The notes: generated by a model from the sequence alone, not told the origin. Numbered from the stretch's first letter, positions 8,653 to 17,171 are shown. The stretch is DNA of 64,000 nucleotides from JAAXIE01 sp965263155 (GCA_965263155.1 OZ253586.1:1302001-1366000), one strand, 5' to 3'. Numbers and translations are program-made.

Positions 8653-8688
8653 AGGGGTGCCCCTCGCTCCGCGAACGGGCCTGCTTAT

Positions 8689-9003
8689 CTAAGCTGGCCC
8701 CACCAGTATGTCGTCACCCTCTATGCGCACCGGGTAGACAGGCACCTTCTCGTTGGCGGGAGGGTTCATGCACTCGCCGGTCAGCACGTTGAAGGCCGAG
8801 CCGTGCAGGGGACACTCCACCTCTTCTCCGCTGAAGTCACCCTCGGACAGTGCAGCGTAGGCGTGGCTGCAGATGTCGCTGATTGCGTGGATGCTGCCGT
8901 TAACGTTGGCCAGCAAAATCTCTTCGTCCCCAACACGCACTGGCTTGCACTTGCCAGGTGCGACGTCTCCAACCGAGGCCACCTTGACGAACTCCTCCGG
9001 CAT
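8689..9003 (-). CDS. Rieske-type [2Fe-2S] ferredoxin
   Basis: A 104-residue soluble Rieske protein with the two ligand pairs C45-x-H47 (CSHAYA) and C64-x2-H67 (CPLHGSAF). These bind a [2Fe-2S] cluster through two Cys and two His. The length and lack of a membrane anchor fit the ferredoxins that feed electrons to ring-hydroxylating dioxygenases, or NirD-like small subunits. No cognate oxygenase is adjacent, so the partner is unknown. Its 3' end was copied into the tandem duplication to its left. It is divergent from the nitrile-hydratase-like gene. Confidence 0.93.
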   Translation of the reverse strand: MPEEFVKVASVGDVAPGKCKPVRVGDEEILLANVNGSIHAISDICSHAYAALSEGDFSGEEVECPLHGSAFNVLTGECMNPPANEKVPVYPVRIEGDDILVGPA

Positions 9004-9232
9004 GGTCTTCCTCCAAAAACTGTCTAAAGAAGGACTATGGCTGGACTTTCGGGCCTTGTTTAAGAGCCCTTATCCCGCCCAAAGCCTACAGATTATACGG
9101 CACAGCCCTGCTTGTTTGAAGGGGCTGTTCACTGTCGGCACAGTTATACCAGTGTCCCAGCACTGCCATACTTCCGAGGATGCGGCGGTGCGCAGTATAC
9201 TTCTCCCCAAACTCACAATGTGGAGGCAGCTA

Positions 9233-9892
9233 GTGGCCCAACATGACCATGACCACGAGCACGATCATCCTCATATCGATACTGAGGAACACGAGCTTAC
9301 CTACTACGAGAAGCGGATCATCGCCCTCTCAAACCTCCTCATCGACAAGGGCCTCATCAGTTCCCAAGACCTGCTGAATGTGCTCAAGGAGATGGAAGAC
9401 ACCACACCCATGGTGGGGGCCAAGGTGGTCGCCCGGGCTTGGGCCGACGCCGACTTCAAGCAGCGACTCCTTCAAGACGCCAACTTGGTGATGGGGGAGA
9501 TGGGCATTGTCCTGCAACGCTTCCGTCTGCTGAAGGTGGTGGAGAACACCGACGCGGTCCACAACGCCGTGGTCTGCACCCTCTGCTCCTGCTATCCTAT
9601 CCCCCTCCTCGGGTATCCCCCCGACTGGTACAAAGACGAAACGTACCGCTCGTGGATAGTGGACGACCCCCGCGCCTGCCTAAGCGACATGGGCATGAAT
9701 GTTCCCGATGCCCAAGATATCCGTGTGTGGGACTCCACTGCCGAAGTGCGCTACTTGGTGCTGCCACAACGCCCCATGGGCACCGAGGACATGGCCGAGG
9801 AGGAGCTCGCCCAACTGGTCACCCGCGACAGCATGATCGGCGTGGGTCTGGCGCTCTCCCCGGACGAGGTGGCGGCAGCCGCCGACGGGTAA
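9233..9892 (+). CDS. nitrile hydratase alpha subunit-like, cobalt-type metal site, no beta subunit nearby
   Basis: The 219-residue protein matches the alpha subunit of nitrile hydratase/thiocyanate hydrolase. It has the metal motif V-C-T-L-C-S-C (C115, C118, S119, C120), then LGYPPDWYKDETYRS, IRVWDSTAEVRYLVLPQRP and LVTRDSMIGVG. The Thr in CTLCSC is the cobalt-type variant, whereas Ser marks iron-type enzymes. The N terminus is a His/Asp-rich run (HDHDHEHDHPH) that could hold metal. GTG 9233 is preferred because GGAGG lies 6 bases ahead of it; ATG 9218 is an alternative. No beta subunit or activator lies within several kilobases, so activity alone is uncertain. A decayed zinc-ribbon gene follows. 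Confidence 0.88.
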   Translation: MAQHDHDHEHDHPHIDTEEHELTYYEKRIIALSNLLIDKGLISSQDLLNVLKEMEDTTPMVGAKVVARAWADADFKQRLLQDANLVMGEMGIVLQRFRLLKVVENTDAVHNAVVCTLCSCYPIPLLGYPPDWYKDETYRSWIVDDPRACLSDMGMNVPDAQDIRVWDSTAEVRYLVLPQRPMGTEDMAEEELAQLVTRDSMIGVGLALSPDEVAAAADG

Positions 9893-9950
9893 GCTATTCG
9901 GTCCATCCTGATCGAATCTCAAGTGGCTCAACCTTTGACGAGGTAACCGA

Positions 9951-10742
9951 ATGGATTGCTCGAAATGTGGTAGCCAGAATGACAGTACTGCGCATTTCTG
10001 CATCCAATGTGGGGAGTCGTTGCAGGGGGGCCGAGTGCCTCCCAGCCCGCGCCCTCGGAGAGGTGGACTACTGAGAATAGTCAAGTGGGCTGGAACGCAC
10101 CTGGCGGTGTGATTGTGCTGGTTATCGTATTAGCCATCGCCACAGGTGGCGAAGAAGACGACGGACCCGCAGTGGCCGGCGATAGCGAGAACCCCGCTTC
10201 GGTAACTTCACCTCGACCTGCCCCGACGCCAACCCCAGTAATAGTAACGGCCAAGCGACTCAACAGGTAACTATTTTGTGACGGGTTGCAGACGATGGCA
10301 TCTTTGACATAGTGGTAAAGGACTGCTCGATCTCACTTGACGGATAGGTTGTGGCTTTACCTGCTCCCGACTCTGCCGCGGAACCTGCCATAGCGGATAT
10401 CTCGGCTCCTTCTACTGCAGGCGAAGGTGGTCCCATCCTAGTGACGGCAGAGGAGTTGAGCAGTGAGAAAGCCTCCAACGAGGTCGATGGAATAATCGAT
10501 ACTTGGGCAAACAGGCCGTGATTTCCGGGGAGGTAGCCCTGATAGAAGGAGCAGGTAGCTACTACGATGTCAAACTGCTCAGTGAGGACCTGTTTGTCCA
10601 TATCGTCTGCAAGATAAGACAGTCCGATGCCGCGAAAGCGGCGGTTCTGGCATTGCAAGTTGGGCAGAATACCAGTGTGATTGGCCGGGTTACCGACGAC
10701 GGTATTGTTGACATCGTAGTGGAAGACTGCTCACTGCAGTGA
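9951..10742 (+). pseudogene. decayed zinc-ribbon / membrane / OB-fold (tRNA_anti-like) protein gene
   Basis: Pieces of one secreted or membrane protein lie in different frames. ATG 9951 opens a zinc ribbon, with C-x2-C in MDCSKCGS and C-x2-C in FCIQCGES. A TGA follows. A shifted frame gives a membrane helix (GGVIVLVIVLAIA) and a Pro/Thr linker ending VIVTAKRLNR. Next comes a short end piece, VADDGIFDIVVKDCS (about 10289). A second linker with ILVTAEELSSEKASNEVDG follows, and finally, after another shift, an OB-like domain from about 10503 to 10742 ending VTDDGIVDIVVEDCSLQ. The two near-identical end pieces show an internal duplication with a deletion in the first copy. At least three lesions make it a pseudogene. 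Confidence 0.65.
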
Positions 10743-11107
10743 GGCTAATAGGTTGGTCGGATCGTGATTACGGCTGACTTGTTCAGGAATGGCAATCGGG
10801 CCGATGCGGTCATGCTGTGCTACGAGCGGCGCTTCCCTCCACTATGTCGGTCCGCCTCGCTCCTTACCTCCATTACTACTCCTCCCACCGACCCACGGAC
10901 GTCCGCCAATGCAGCAATACCATGCAGCCAGCAAGGCAGACAAGGAGAACAGGACAACGACGGCCGGATTCATAGTTTTGTAAGTTGGTCCGATGGTTCC
11001 GATGCTCGCTTCCAAGCACATCATGAACACATTGCGCGAGTTATCCTTGCAGGGGCTACCCATTCGTTGCTGGTGCGCCAAACGCAAGCGCAACCGCAAT
11101 TGCGTGG
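10743..11107. other. gene-poor spacer
   Basis: No convincing gene was found between the OB-fold relic and the ABC-F gene. A 43-residue minus-strand reading frame (10842-10973) begins MNPAVVVLFSLSALLAAWY and could encode one membrane helix. It has no ribosome-binding site and its tail is low-complexity, so it is not called. The plus-strand frame across the region has no recognisable content. Confidence 0.4.
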
Positions 11108-13111
11108 CTAACCGGCCTTCAGTTCCGTCAGCTTGCTGTCGATGTGTTCCGCCTCCATCGACAACCTCTCCCATTCGTCCCAGAGCGATTGTGTTTCCTC
11201 TTTGAGCACACGGTACTGCTCTCCTGAGGCCGCAATCTGAGTCGGCCCTTCAAACTGCTCAGGCTTGGAGAACATGACCTCCAACTTCGCTATGCGGGCC
11301 TCGTTGTCAGCCAGCGAAGTGTTTATCTCCTCTATCCGCGTCGCCAGCCCCCGGGCCTCTTTGCTAAGCGACCGCCGCTGCAGCTCGTCGGCGCTCACTG
11401 GCCGTCCTGAGCGCCTTCCAATCGGGGCCTGTCCTGAAGTGCCGCCAGCTGTTCCGTTGGCTGTTGAATTGACGCTCCTTTTATTAGCTCCAGCCTGCTT
11501 CTTGTCAGCCTCAGCCTGCTTCCGGTACAGATAGCTGTCGTAGTCGCCGGGGAAAACAGTGGGCTGACCGCCGTCAATCTCAACGATCTTGTTGGCAACC
11601 TGTCGCATGAGGGTCCGGTCGTGGGTTATGAAACAAATAGTGCCATGATAGTCGCCAAGGGCGTCCGCAAGTATCTCCCTCGAATCAATGTCAAGGTGGT
11701 TGGTCGGCTCATCCATCAAGAGCAGATTGCTAGGCTGGAAGAGCAGCTTGGCTAGAGCCGCCCGTGCTTTTTCGCCGCCCGACAGCACGGATATTGGCTT
11801 GCGGACATCGTCCCCGCTGAACAGGAAGCCACCGAGCGTGGTACGCAAGTTCTGCTCCGACTCGCTCGGCGCTGCCTGTTGCAACTCCTCGATAAGCGTA
11901 TTGTCCGGGTTGAGGAGTTCAAGCACATGCTGTGCGTAATAGGCCGTCACAACGTTGTGGCCTGTCTTTCGTTCTCCTTCATCGAATGAAATCACGTCTG
12001 CCAGTATCTTCAACATAGTAGTCTTGCCGGCGCCGTTAGGCCCGACGAGGGCAACACGGTCACCGCGGGAAAGCGTCAGGTTCATGCGGCGGTAAACCAC
12101 GTTGTCGCCATAGCTCTTGCTTATGTTGGTCAGCGACAAGACTTCAGAACCGCTGCGCGGCGGCTCCGGGAAGGAGTAGTGGATTTTCTTGGTCGCCCGT
12201 GGCAACTCGATAGTCTGCATTTTTTCAAGTTGTTTCAAGCGGCTTTGCACTTGGCTGGCCTTTCGGGCCTTGGAGCGAAAACGCTCCACAAAGCGCATCT
12301 GCTTCTGGATCTCACGCTCCTGCCTAGCTGCCGCCGCTCGCTTGACCTGCAGAGACCGCTCGCGAGCAACGAGGTAATCATCATAGTTGCCCCTCAGGAA
12401 GGACACCTCGTCCGGTTCAATCGCGAGGACTTGCGTTGCCACTTGGTTCAGAAAAGCTCGATCGTGAGATGTGAGGAGCACCCCACCCTGAAAAGCGCTC
12501 AGGTACTTCTCAAACCAAAGATTGGCATCAAGGTCGAGGTGGTTCGTGGGCTCGTCCAAGAGCAATAGGTCGGGCTTCCTGAACAACATCCTCGCAAGAC
12601 CTGCCCGCATAACCCAGCCACCGCTGAATTCATCCATGGGCCGCAGAAAGTCGCTCTGCTTAAAGCCAAGGCCCGAGAGAATCGCCTTGGCTTCATAATC
12701 TCGGTCGCCTCCGCCAGAGGCCTCCAACTCCATGTCGAGCTGGCTTAGGCGTTCCACCAGCTCGGCCTGCTTCACGGGGTCGCTCTCCGCTGAAAGGGCT
12801 TCTTGCGTGGCGGTTATCTGGTCCGTGAGGGCATTCACCTCTGACCTAGCGTCCAACACCTCTTGGAGCAGAGGCTTGCCGGTAAACGACGCAGCCTCCT
12901 GCTTGAGATAGCCCATAGTGAGGTTGCGCTGCTTGGTGATGCTCCCTGTTTCTGGAGCGGTGTCGCCTACCAGAATGTCCATCAGCGTAGTCTTGCCGGA
13001 GCCGTTGGGGCCTATCAGCGCAATACGGTCCCCAGCGACCATGTTTAGCGTAAGGCCACTGAACAGAGTCCTGGTTGAGTAGGCTTTGCTGATGTTGGAT
13101 GCAAATAGCAT
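11108..13111 (-). CDS. ABC-F family ATP-binding protein (ribosome-associated)
   Basis: A 667-residue soluble protein with two ABC ATPase domains in one chain. The first has Walker A GPNGSGKTT (about 34-42), signature EFSGGWVMRAGLARMLF and Walker B LLLLDEPTNHLDLD. The second has GPNGAGKTT, signature VLSGGEKARAALAKLLF and LLLMDEPTNHLDID. The Arg/Lys-rich linker between them (EREIQKQMRFVERFRSKA) is the ABC-F P-site tRNA-interaction motif. A C-terminal coiled coil (about 590-667) resembles Uup/YdiF types. ABC-F proteins act on the ribosome in translation or antibiotic protection. The subfamily cannot be fixed here. There are no membrane segments or neighbouring permease. It is transcribed alone. 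Confidence 0.93.
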   Translation of the reverse strand: MLFASNISKAYSTRTLFSGLTLNMVAGDRIALIGPNGSGKTTLMDILVGDTAPETGSITKQRNLTMGYLKQEAASFTGKPLLQEVLDARSEVNALTDQITATQEALSAESDPVKQAELVERLSQLDMELEASGGGDRDYEAKAILSGLGFKQSDFLRPMDEFSGGWVMRAGLARMLFRKPDLLLLDEPTNHLDLDANLWFEKYLSAFQGGVLLTSHDRAFLNQVATQVLAIEPDEVSFLRGNYDDYLVARERSLQVKRAAAARQEREIQKQMRFVERFRSKARKASQVQSRLKQLEKMQTIELPRATKKIHYSFPEPPRSGSEVLSLTNISKSYGDNVVYRRMNLTLSRGDRVALVGPNGAGKTTMLKILADVISFDEGERKTGHNVVTAYYAQHVLELLNPDNTLIEELQQAAPSESEQNLRTTLGGFLFSGDDVRKPISVLSGGEKARAALAKLLFQPSNLLLMDEPTNHLDIDSREILADALGDYHGTICFITHDRTLMRQVANKIVEIDGGQPTVFPGDYDSYLYRKQAEADKKQAGANKRSVNSTANGTAGGTSGQAPIGRRSGRPVSADELQRRSLSKEARGLATRIEEINTSLADNEARIAKLEVMFSKPEQFEGPTQIAASGEQYRVLKEETQSLWDEWERLSMEAEHIDSKLTELKAG

Positions 13112-13411
13112 TTTATTCGGCGCAAACTAATATCCTATCCACTCTACCCACTGGATGCAAATAAAGGACAACGGAGTTGCCGGAGTCTAGATACAAGCCC
13201 AGCCACATTTCGAAGATGGCACTGTCTACCGTTAAAACAGGCCATCAAACCGGATAAAATCGAAAGTTTTCGTGTTGGATCTGTGAACCGGCGCTGGATA
13301 TGCGCCGTAAAGTGAACGCCCACCGTTAACGCGTGGCGTGACTCGGCGGTCCCTACTACGGCATCAGAAGCAGCTGATTTGGAAGCCGCTGCTCGCTCAA
13401 CGCCCCGATCG
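13112..13411. other. intergenic, no gene seen
   Basis: About 300 bases upstream of the ABC-F gene. No reading frame with family similarity, no RNA gene and no clear repeat were recognised. The ABC-F promoter should lie at its left end, but no convincing -10/-35 pair stands out. Confidence 0.5.
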
Positions 13412-13660
13412 TCAAAGTGTCACTTCTCCCAGCGTCTGGCTCATCTCCATGCGGTAGCCTCCGCGCGGCTCGTTGAAAATGTAGGTCGGGTTGTCGCCCG
13501 GCCCACCTTCGAGTACATCCGGTCGAACTCCCCAGACAGTCGTGCCAGGGCTTTCGTCCGCTACGGTTTTGATGGCCCTGAGGGGATGGTTCTTTGGGAT
13601 TCGTTCCTCCATGTCCACGAAGGCCAGCATCGTACCCCGAGGGTCACGTCTCCCGCGCAT
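13412..13660 (-). pseudogene. transposase N-terminal fragment (IS5/IS1182-like) fused to unrelated sequence
   Basis: From ATG 13660 the frame reads MRGRRDPRGTMLAFVDMEE and then RIPKNHPLRAIKTVADE, the typical N terminus of IS1182/IS5-type transposases (family form: RGRRDxQATMLAFVDLEERVPxDHPLRxIKxLAD). After about 34 residues the similarity ends abruptly and the frame runs into about 48 residues of unknown origin (VWGVRPDVLEGGPGDNPTY and so on) before stopping at 13412. The DDE catalytic domain is missing, so this is a relic of a deleted insertion sequence. Confidence 0.7.
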
Positions 13661-13733
13661 AGCCCCCACACCCTTGGTGGTTCCATCCTACCTCACCGAT
13701 TCCTTTTTCCGCAGCCTGCAGGATTAGTAGTTG

Positions 13734-13805
13734 CTATAGGGCTCCGATGTAGTTGCCCAAATGGAAGAAACCTGTGGGCCGCGCGGCCGAAAACATCACG
13801 CCCAT
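13734..13805 (-). pseudogene. tryptophanyl-tRNA synthetase N-terminal relic
   Basis: On the minus strand from ATG 13805 the frame reads MGVMFSAARPTGFFHLGNYIGAL and then a TAG. This is the start of a class I TrpRS: (F/L)SGxxPTGxLHLGNYLGAL, with HLGN as the HIGH signature for ATP binding. Nothing of the remaining ~300 residues follows. A truncated transposase lies immediately downstream, so the trpS copy seems to have been cut by a mobile element. A functional trpS must be elsewhere. Confidence 0.6.
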
Positions 13806-13859
13806 TCTGCTGCTATTGCTTGCTGAGGTCACAGATGCAGTCCTGCAGGGAGAACAAAG

Positions 13860-13886
13860 AAGGGGCAGGCACAAGGCCTGCCCCTT
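13860..13886 (-). terminator. intrinsic terminator of the isochorismatase-like gene
   Basis: A perfect 11-bp inverted repeat (AAGGGGCAGGC / GCCTGCCCCTT) with a 5-base loop. On the minus strand it lies about 40 bases after the stop of the 13928-14641 gene and is followed by the T-rich TTCTTTGTTCT. Confidence 0.75.
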
Positions 13887-13927
13887 CTACGTCGTCGCGA
13901 ATAATCTGTATGCTAGCTTACTACGAC

Positions 13928-14641
13928 CTACTGCCCTTCCGGCGACTTCTCGGGCAGGCTGGCTATGTAGCCGACGGCGTCTTCCAACGACACTACGTCG
14001 GCGTACTTCGCCTGCATGTCAAACAGGTTGATTTCGTGCGAGGCCTGTCCCCGATCGAAGGTGCACTCCTCGACAATGGCCACCTTGTAGTTGTAGGAGA
14101 AGGCATCAACGACAGTGGCCCGTACGCAACCGCTGGTGGTGGTGCCCGTCACGATCAGCGTGTCTACCTGCAGCTCAGTCAGGTAGCTGGCTAGAGGCGT
14201 GCCGAAAAAGACACTGGGCTTGTCTTTCAGGATTACGATGTCGCCGGGCTGGGGCGCGATCTCCCGGACTATCTCGTTGCCGTCGTTGCCTTGGTTGGTG
14301 AAGTCCTCGTCGTTCCGCGAATTCTTGCCAGCCCAGCGGCCGACATTCAGGGAGGTCTGGCGCGGGGGGGCCGAGCTGTAGAAGACGGGCACGCCCTTCT
14401 CGCGGGCGGCTTCCAGCAGCCTTTGGGTGTGGTAGACCCCCTGCCAGCCTTCTTCGCCACAGCTGTTGCGGTACTTCTTGATAGAGTCCAGTATCGGCTC
14501 CGGCTCATCTCCGACGAAGTTGTAGTTGACGTCTACTACGATCACAGCGGGGTTCTTGCCGTAGCCCTGGCGCTTGCCGTAACCAGCAGCTGCGAACACC
14601 TGCTTGTCGCGCTCGGTGAGGAAGTTGTCCCAATCGGCCAT
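13928..14641 (-). CDS. isochorismatase-family cysteine hydrolase
   Basis: A 237-residue cysteine hydrolase of the isochorismatase fold. The catalytic triad is visible: D37 in VIVVDVNYNF, the Lys in VILKDKPSVFFGT (about K139/K141) and C172 in TGTTTSGCVRAT, preceded by the cis-peptide region. The N-terminal extension (WDNFLTERDKQVFAAAGYGKRQG) is characteristic of N-carbamoylsarcosine amidase-like members, so an amide or carbamoyl substrate is more likely than isochorismate. The substrate is not certain. A terminator follows at 13860. The start ATG has AGGAGGCAAATC ahead of it. It is divergent from the SagB-like gene. Confidence 0.92.
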   Translation of the reverse strand: MADWDNFLTERDKQVFAAAGYGKRQGYGKNPAVIVVDVNYNFVGDEPEPILDSIKKYRNSCGEEGWQGVYHTQRLLEAAREKGVPVFYSSAPPRQTSLNVGRWAGKNSRNDEDFTNQGNDGNEIVREIAPQPGDIVILKDKPSVFFGTPLASYLTELQVDTLIVTGTTTSGCVRATVVDAFSYNYKVAIVEECTFDRGQASHEINLFDMQAKYADVVSLEDAVGYIASLPEKSPEGQ

Positions 14642-14796
14642 GATTTGCCTCCTGTTTCTAGATCGTAGTCAGGTTGAGTTCGGGGCCACTGTAGCACAAC
14701 CCGCCCTACGTCGGAAGTCCGGCCCAAGTGCCCAAGTGGTAGAATCTCATCGCCCTTTACGCTGAAGATTCGGCGCGCATCGAAAGGAACGAGCGT

Positions 14797-16344
14797 ATGA
14801 GCAACTGGGACACCTCCCTAGCGAGGACTTACCATGACACGACCAAGCACTCCTTCGAGAGTGTGCGCACGGGGGCCCACTTTCTAGACTGGACGACCCA
14901 GCCCCTGCCTTTCAAGATATACGAGGGAGCGGACTCCATCCCGCTGCCGAGGGATATTCCGGGATCGAGTATGCCTAGCTTGGAGGCCATCGCAGCGACG
15001 GGCGACCCAGTGGCCGGCGACTCCACGCCCGGGCTGGCCTCGCTTACGACCCTGCTGCACTACTCAGCAGGCATCACGCGAAAGCGTGACTACGGCGGTG
15101 GCGAACTATACTTCCGGGCCGCCGCCTGCACCGGCGCCCTGTACCACATCGACCTCTACCTAGTCTGTGGCGACCTCGCCGACCTGCCGGCAGGCGTCTA
15201 CCACTACGGCCCTCACGACTCTGCGCTGACCAAGTTGCGCTCCGGCGACTACCGCCCCCTCTTGGTCGAGGCCGCGGCGGGAGAGGATAGCGTCGCCCAC
15301 GCTCCCGCAGTAGTGGTGTTCACCTGCACCTATTGGCGCAACGCTTGGAAGTACCAGAGCAGGGCCTACCGCCATACCTACTGGGACGGGGGCACCATCC
15401 TAGCCAACTTCCAGTCTGTAGCAGCCGCCCATCGCCTGCCCGCGCGACTTGTGATGAGCTTTGCCGATGAGCCGCTTAATCGCCTCCTCGACCTAGACAC
15501 GGACAAGGAGGTCACCATCGCCTTGGCCCCGGTAGGCAGCGGTGAGGCCGTGACCACTGCGAGTGCCCCCGATACCCCACCTCTAGGCCTTTCGACGCAG
15601 ACCCTGTCTCGACGTGAAGTGGACTACCCGATGATACGGGCGACACACGCCGCTTCGGTGCTGGAATCGTCGGAAGATGTGTCGCGCAGTCGGGGCGTTC
15701 TCGATCTAGGCGCCGCCCCCGACCCTTCTGGACCACTGTACCCATTGCTCCCCCCGCAAAGCCTCCCGGAAGAGACGCCGGGAGAGACGATTGAACGCGT
15801 GATTCAGAGGCGGGGCTCGACGCGCAAGTTCTCAAGGGAGCCCATTGGCTTCGACCAGCTTTCGGGCCTGTTGAGGGCGGCTTGCACCGGTGTGCAGGCA
15901 GACTTTCTCCAGCCCGACCGGACGCACCTGTGCGACCTCTACCTGACGGTGCACGATGTGGACGGGCTGCCCCCCGGAGCCTACGTCTATCACCGTGGCT
16001 TGCAAGCCTTGGAACAGTTGAAGGAGGGGGACTTCCGCAGCGAGTCGGGGTACCTCGGGTTGAACCAAGACCTTCCTGCCGATGCCAGCGCCAACATCTT
16101 CTTCATGACGAATCTGGACCCGGTGCTGGAGCGCATGGGCAACCGCGGCTATCGCGCCGCCCAAATCGAGGCCAGCATCACGGCAGGAAAATGCTACCTA
16201 GGTGCATACGCCCAGCGCGTCGGCGCCAGCGGGCTGACCTTCTTCGACGATGACGTGACCAACTTCTTCTCACCCCACGCCGCGGGCAAGAGCGTCATGT
16301 TCCTCATAGCCCTAGGCAAGCGCGCGCGCCGCAACCCCCAGTAG
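14797..16344 (+). CDS. SagB/ThcOx-type flavin oxidoreductase with two nitroreductase domains
   Basis: A 515-residue protein with two tandem nitroreductase/SagB-like FMN domains. The first (about 55-250) has LTTLLHYSAGITRKRDYGGG, AACTGALYHIDLYLV and DLPAGVYHYGPHDSAL. The second (about 325-510) starts IQRRGSTRKFSREPIGFDQL and contains GLPPGAYVYHRG and AAQIEASITAGKCYLGAYA. SagB/ThcOx enzymes oxidise azolines in peptide natural products. Stand-alone double-domain members like this usually lack a cyclodehydratase (YcaO) partner, and none is seen here. The ATG has AAAGGAAC ahead of it. The real substrate is unknown. Confidence 0.88.
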   Translation: MSNWDTSLARTYHDTTKHSFESVRTGAHFLDWTTQPLPFKIYEGADSIPLPRDIPGSSMPSLEAIAATGDPVAGDSTPGLASLTTLLHYSAGITRKRDYGGGELYFRAAACTGALYHIDLYLVCGDLADLPAGVYHYGPHDSALTKLRSGDYRPLLVEAAAGEDSVAHAPAVVVFTCTYWRNAWKYQSRAYRHTYWDGGTILANFQSVAAAHRLPARLVMSFADEPLNRLLDLDTDKEVTIALAPVGSGEAVTTASAPDTPPLGLSTQTLSRREVDYPMIRATHAASVLESSEDVSRSRGVLDLGAAPDPSGPLYPLLPPQSLPEETPGETIERVIQRRGSTRKFSREPIGFDQLSGLLRAACTGVQADFLQPDRTHLCDLYLTVHDVDGLPPGAYVYHRGLQALEQLKEGDFRSESGYLGLNQDLPADASANIFFMTNLDPVLERMGNRGYRAAQIEASITAGKCYLGAYAQRVGASGLTFFDDDVTNFFSPHAAGKSVMFLIALGKRARRNPQ

Positions 16345-16649
16345 GACACTCGTGTGGCGATGAATTCCTCGCTAAAGGCGACCTTTGCACAAACCTTGGC
16401 CGAACCGCAGCAAGAATCCCTGCCCCTTAGGAGACCTTTGCACAGCCCTCGGACACGGTGTACAAGAGTCCCTTACCCCCTCAGGGGGAAGGTTAGATGG
16501 AGGTGGATGAGTCAATTCCGTAGCTGGCTCTGGCCAATGGTACCCTCTGGATTCCGGCGAAGGCGGAATAATGGTGCTTACGCAAAGGTATCCACGGACG
16601 GAGGATTAAGGAGGACTGAGACGGTGGTGAAGGCAAGCGCGGAGCAGGA
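16345..16649. repeat. intergenic region with dispersed palindromic repeat remnants
   Basis: No gene seen. It contains two copies of the ACCTTTGCACA motif (about 16380 and 16434) and the imperfect palindrome ATTCCGGCGAAGGCGGAAT at 16551-16569. Both are parts of a repeat family found in several other gaps of this window (28.9, 36.2-36.7, 42.3-42.9, 48.9 and 50.4 kb). Confidence 0.6.
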
Positions 16650-17084
16650 CTAATCCTTGGCGACGCAGGACTCGCAGCGGCCGTAAACCTCCAACCAATG
16701 TCCATTGAGCTGGAAGTTGTGGGTAGCCGCCGCCTGCTTCAGCATCCCCTCCACGTCGCAGCCCACCAAGTCTTCAGACGCGCCGCACTCCACGCACAGA
16801 AGGTGGTGATGATGTCCGCGGTGGCTCAACTGATAGTGCAGATTGCCATCCTCCAGCAGCACACGGCACACAGCGCCAGCTTCCACCAGAATCTTCAGAG
16901 AGCGGTAGATAGTGGCTCGCCCCAAGTGGGGCAACTCGCTCCGCAACTCCTCGGCGGCGAAGTGGCGGTCCTTGCCTGCAATGACCTGCACCAGTGCCCG
17001 GCGTGGGGCGGTGTCTCGATACCCTCGGTCCTGCAGGGCCTGCATCAGCTGTTGTGCTAGCGGATATCCTAGCGCGCGCACCAT
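16650..17084 (-). CDS. Fur-family metalloregulator
   Basis: A 144-residue Fur-superfamily repressor. The N-terminal winged helix contains APRRALVQVIAG and FAAEELRSELPHLGRATIYRSLKIL, where the GRATIYRSL recognition helix is diagnostic. The metal region SHRGHHHHLLCVECG and the C-terminal CESC give the paired CxxC structural zinc site of Zur/PerR/Fur proteins. Which metal or signal it senses cannot be read safely; the His-rich HHHH segment is common to Fur and Zur. An inverted-repeat pair 30-50 bases upstream may be its own operator. It stands alone, convergent with the SagB-like gene. Confidence 0.93.
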   Translation of the reverse strand: MVRALGYPLAQQLMQALQDRGYRDTAPRRALVQVIAGKDRHFAAEELRSELPHLGRATIYRSLKILVEAGAVCRVLLEDGNLHYQLSHRGHHHHLLCVECGASEDLVGCDVEGMLKQAAATHNFQLNGHWLEVYGRCESCVAKD

Positions 17085-17113
17085 GGTGCCACCTTACTGG
17101 TCGTTCCCATCAG

Positions 17114-17133
17114 GTATACACCGCCCAGTATAC
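17114..17133. promoter_or_regulatory. candidate Fur-family operator
   Basis: Two GTATAC palindromes (17114-17119 and 17128-17133) are separated by 8 bases and lie 30-50 bases upstream of the Fur-family start at 17084, in the gap shared with the deacetylase. The symmetry and place suit autoregulation. The sequence is not a canonical Fur or Zur box. Confidence 0.35.
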
Positions 17134-17171
17134 ATCGCAGATTGGACGCTCTGTTTCGACCCCTGCCTGCG

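Noticed and set aside
10842..10973. A 43-residue membrane peptide on the minus strand
   Set aside because: One hydrophobic stretch only, no ribosome-binding site and a low-complexity tail.
13379..14194. A 271-codon plus-strand frame over 13.4-14.2 kb
   Set aside because: It runs across the trpS and transposase relics, the terminator and the end of the isochorismatase-like gene on the other strand. No protein-like content.
14797..16344. A thiazole/oxazole-modified peptide (TOMM) cluster around the SagB-like gene
   Set aside because: No YcaO cyclodehydratase, precursor peptide or leader peptidase is nearby; double-domain SagB-like proteins often occur alone.
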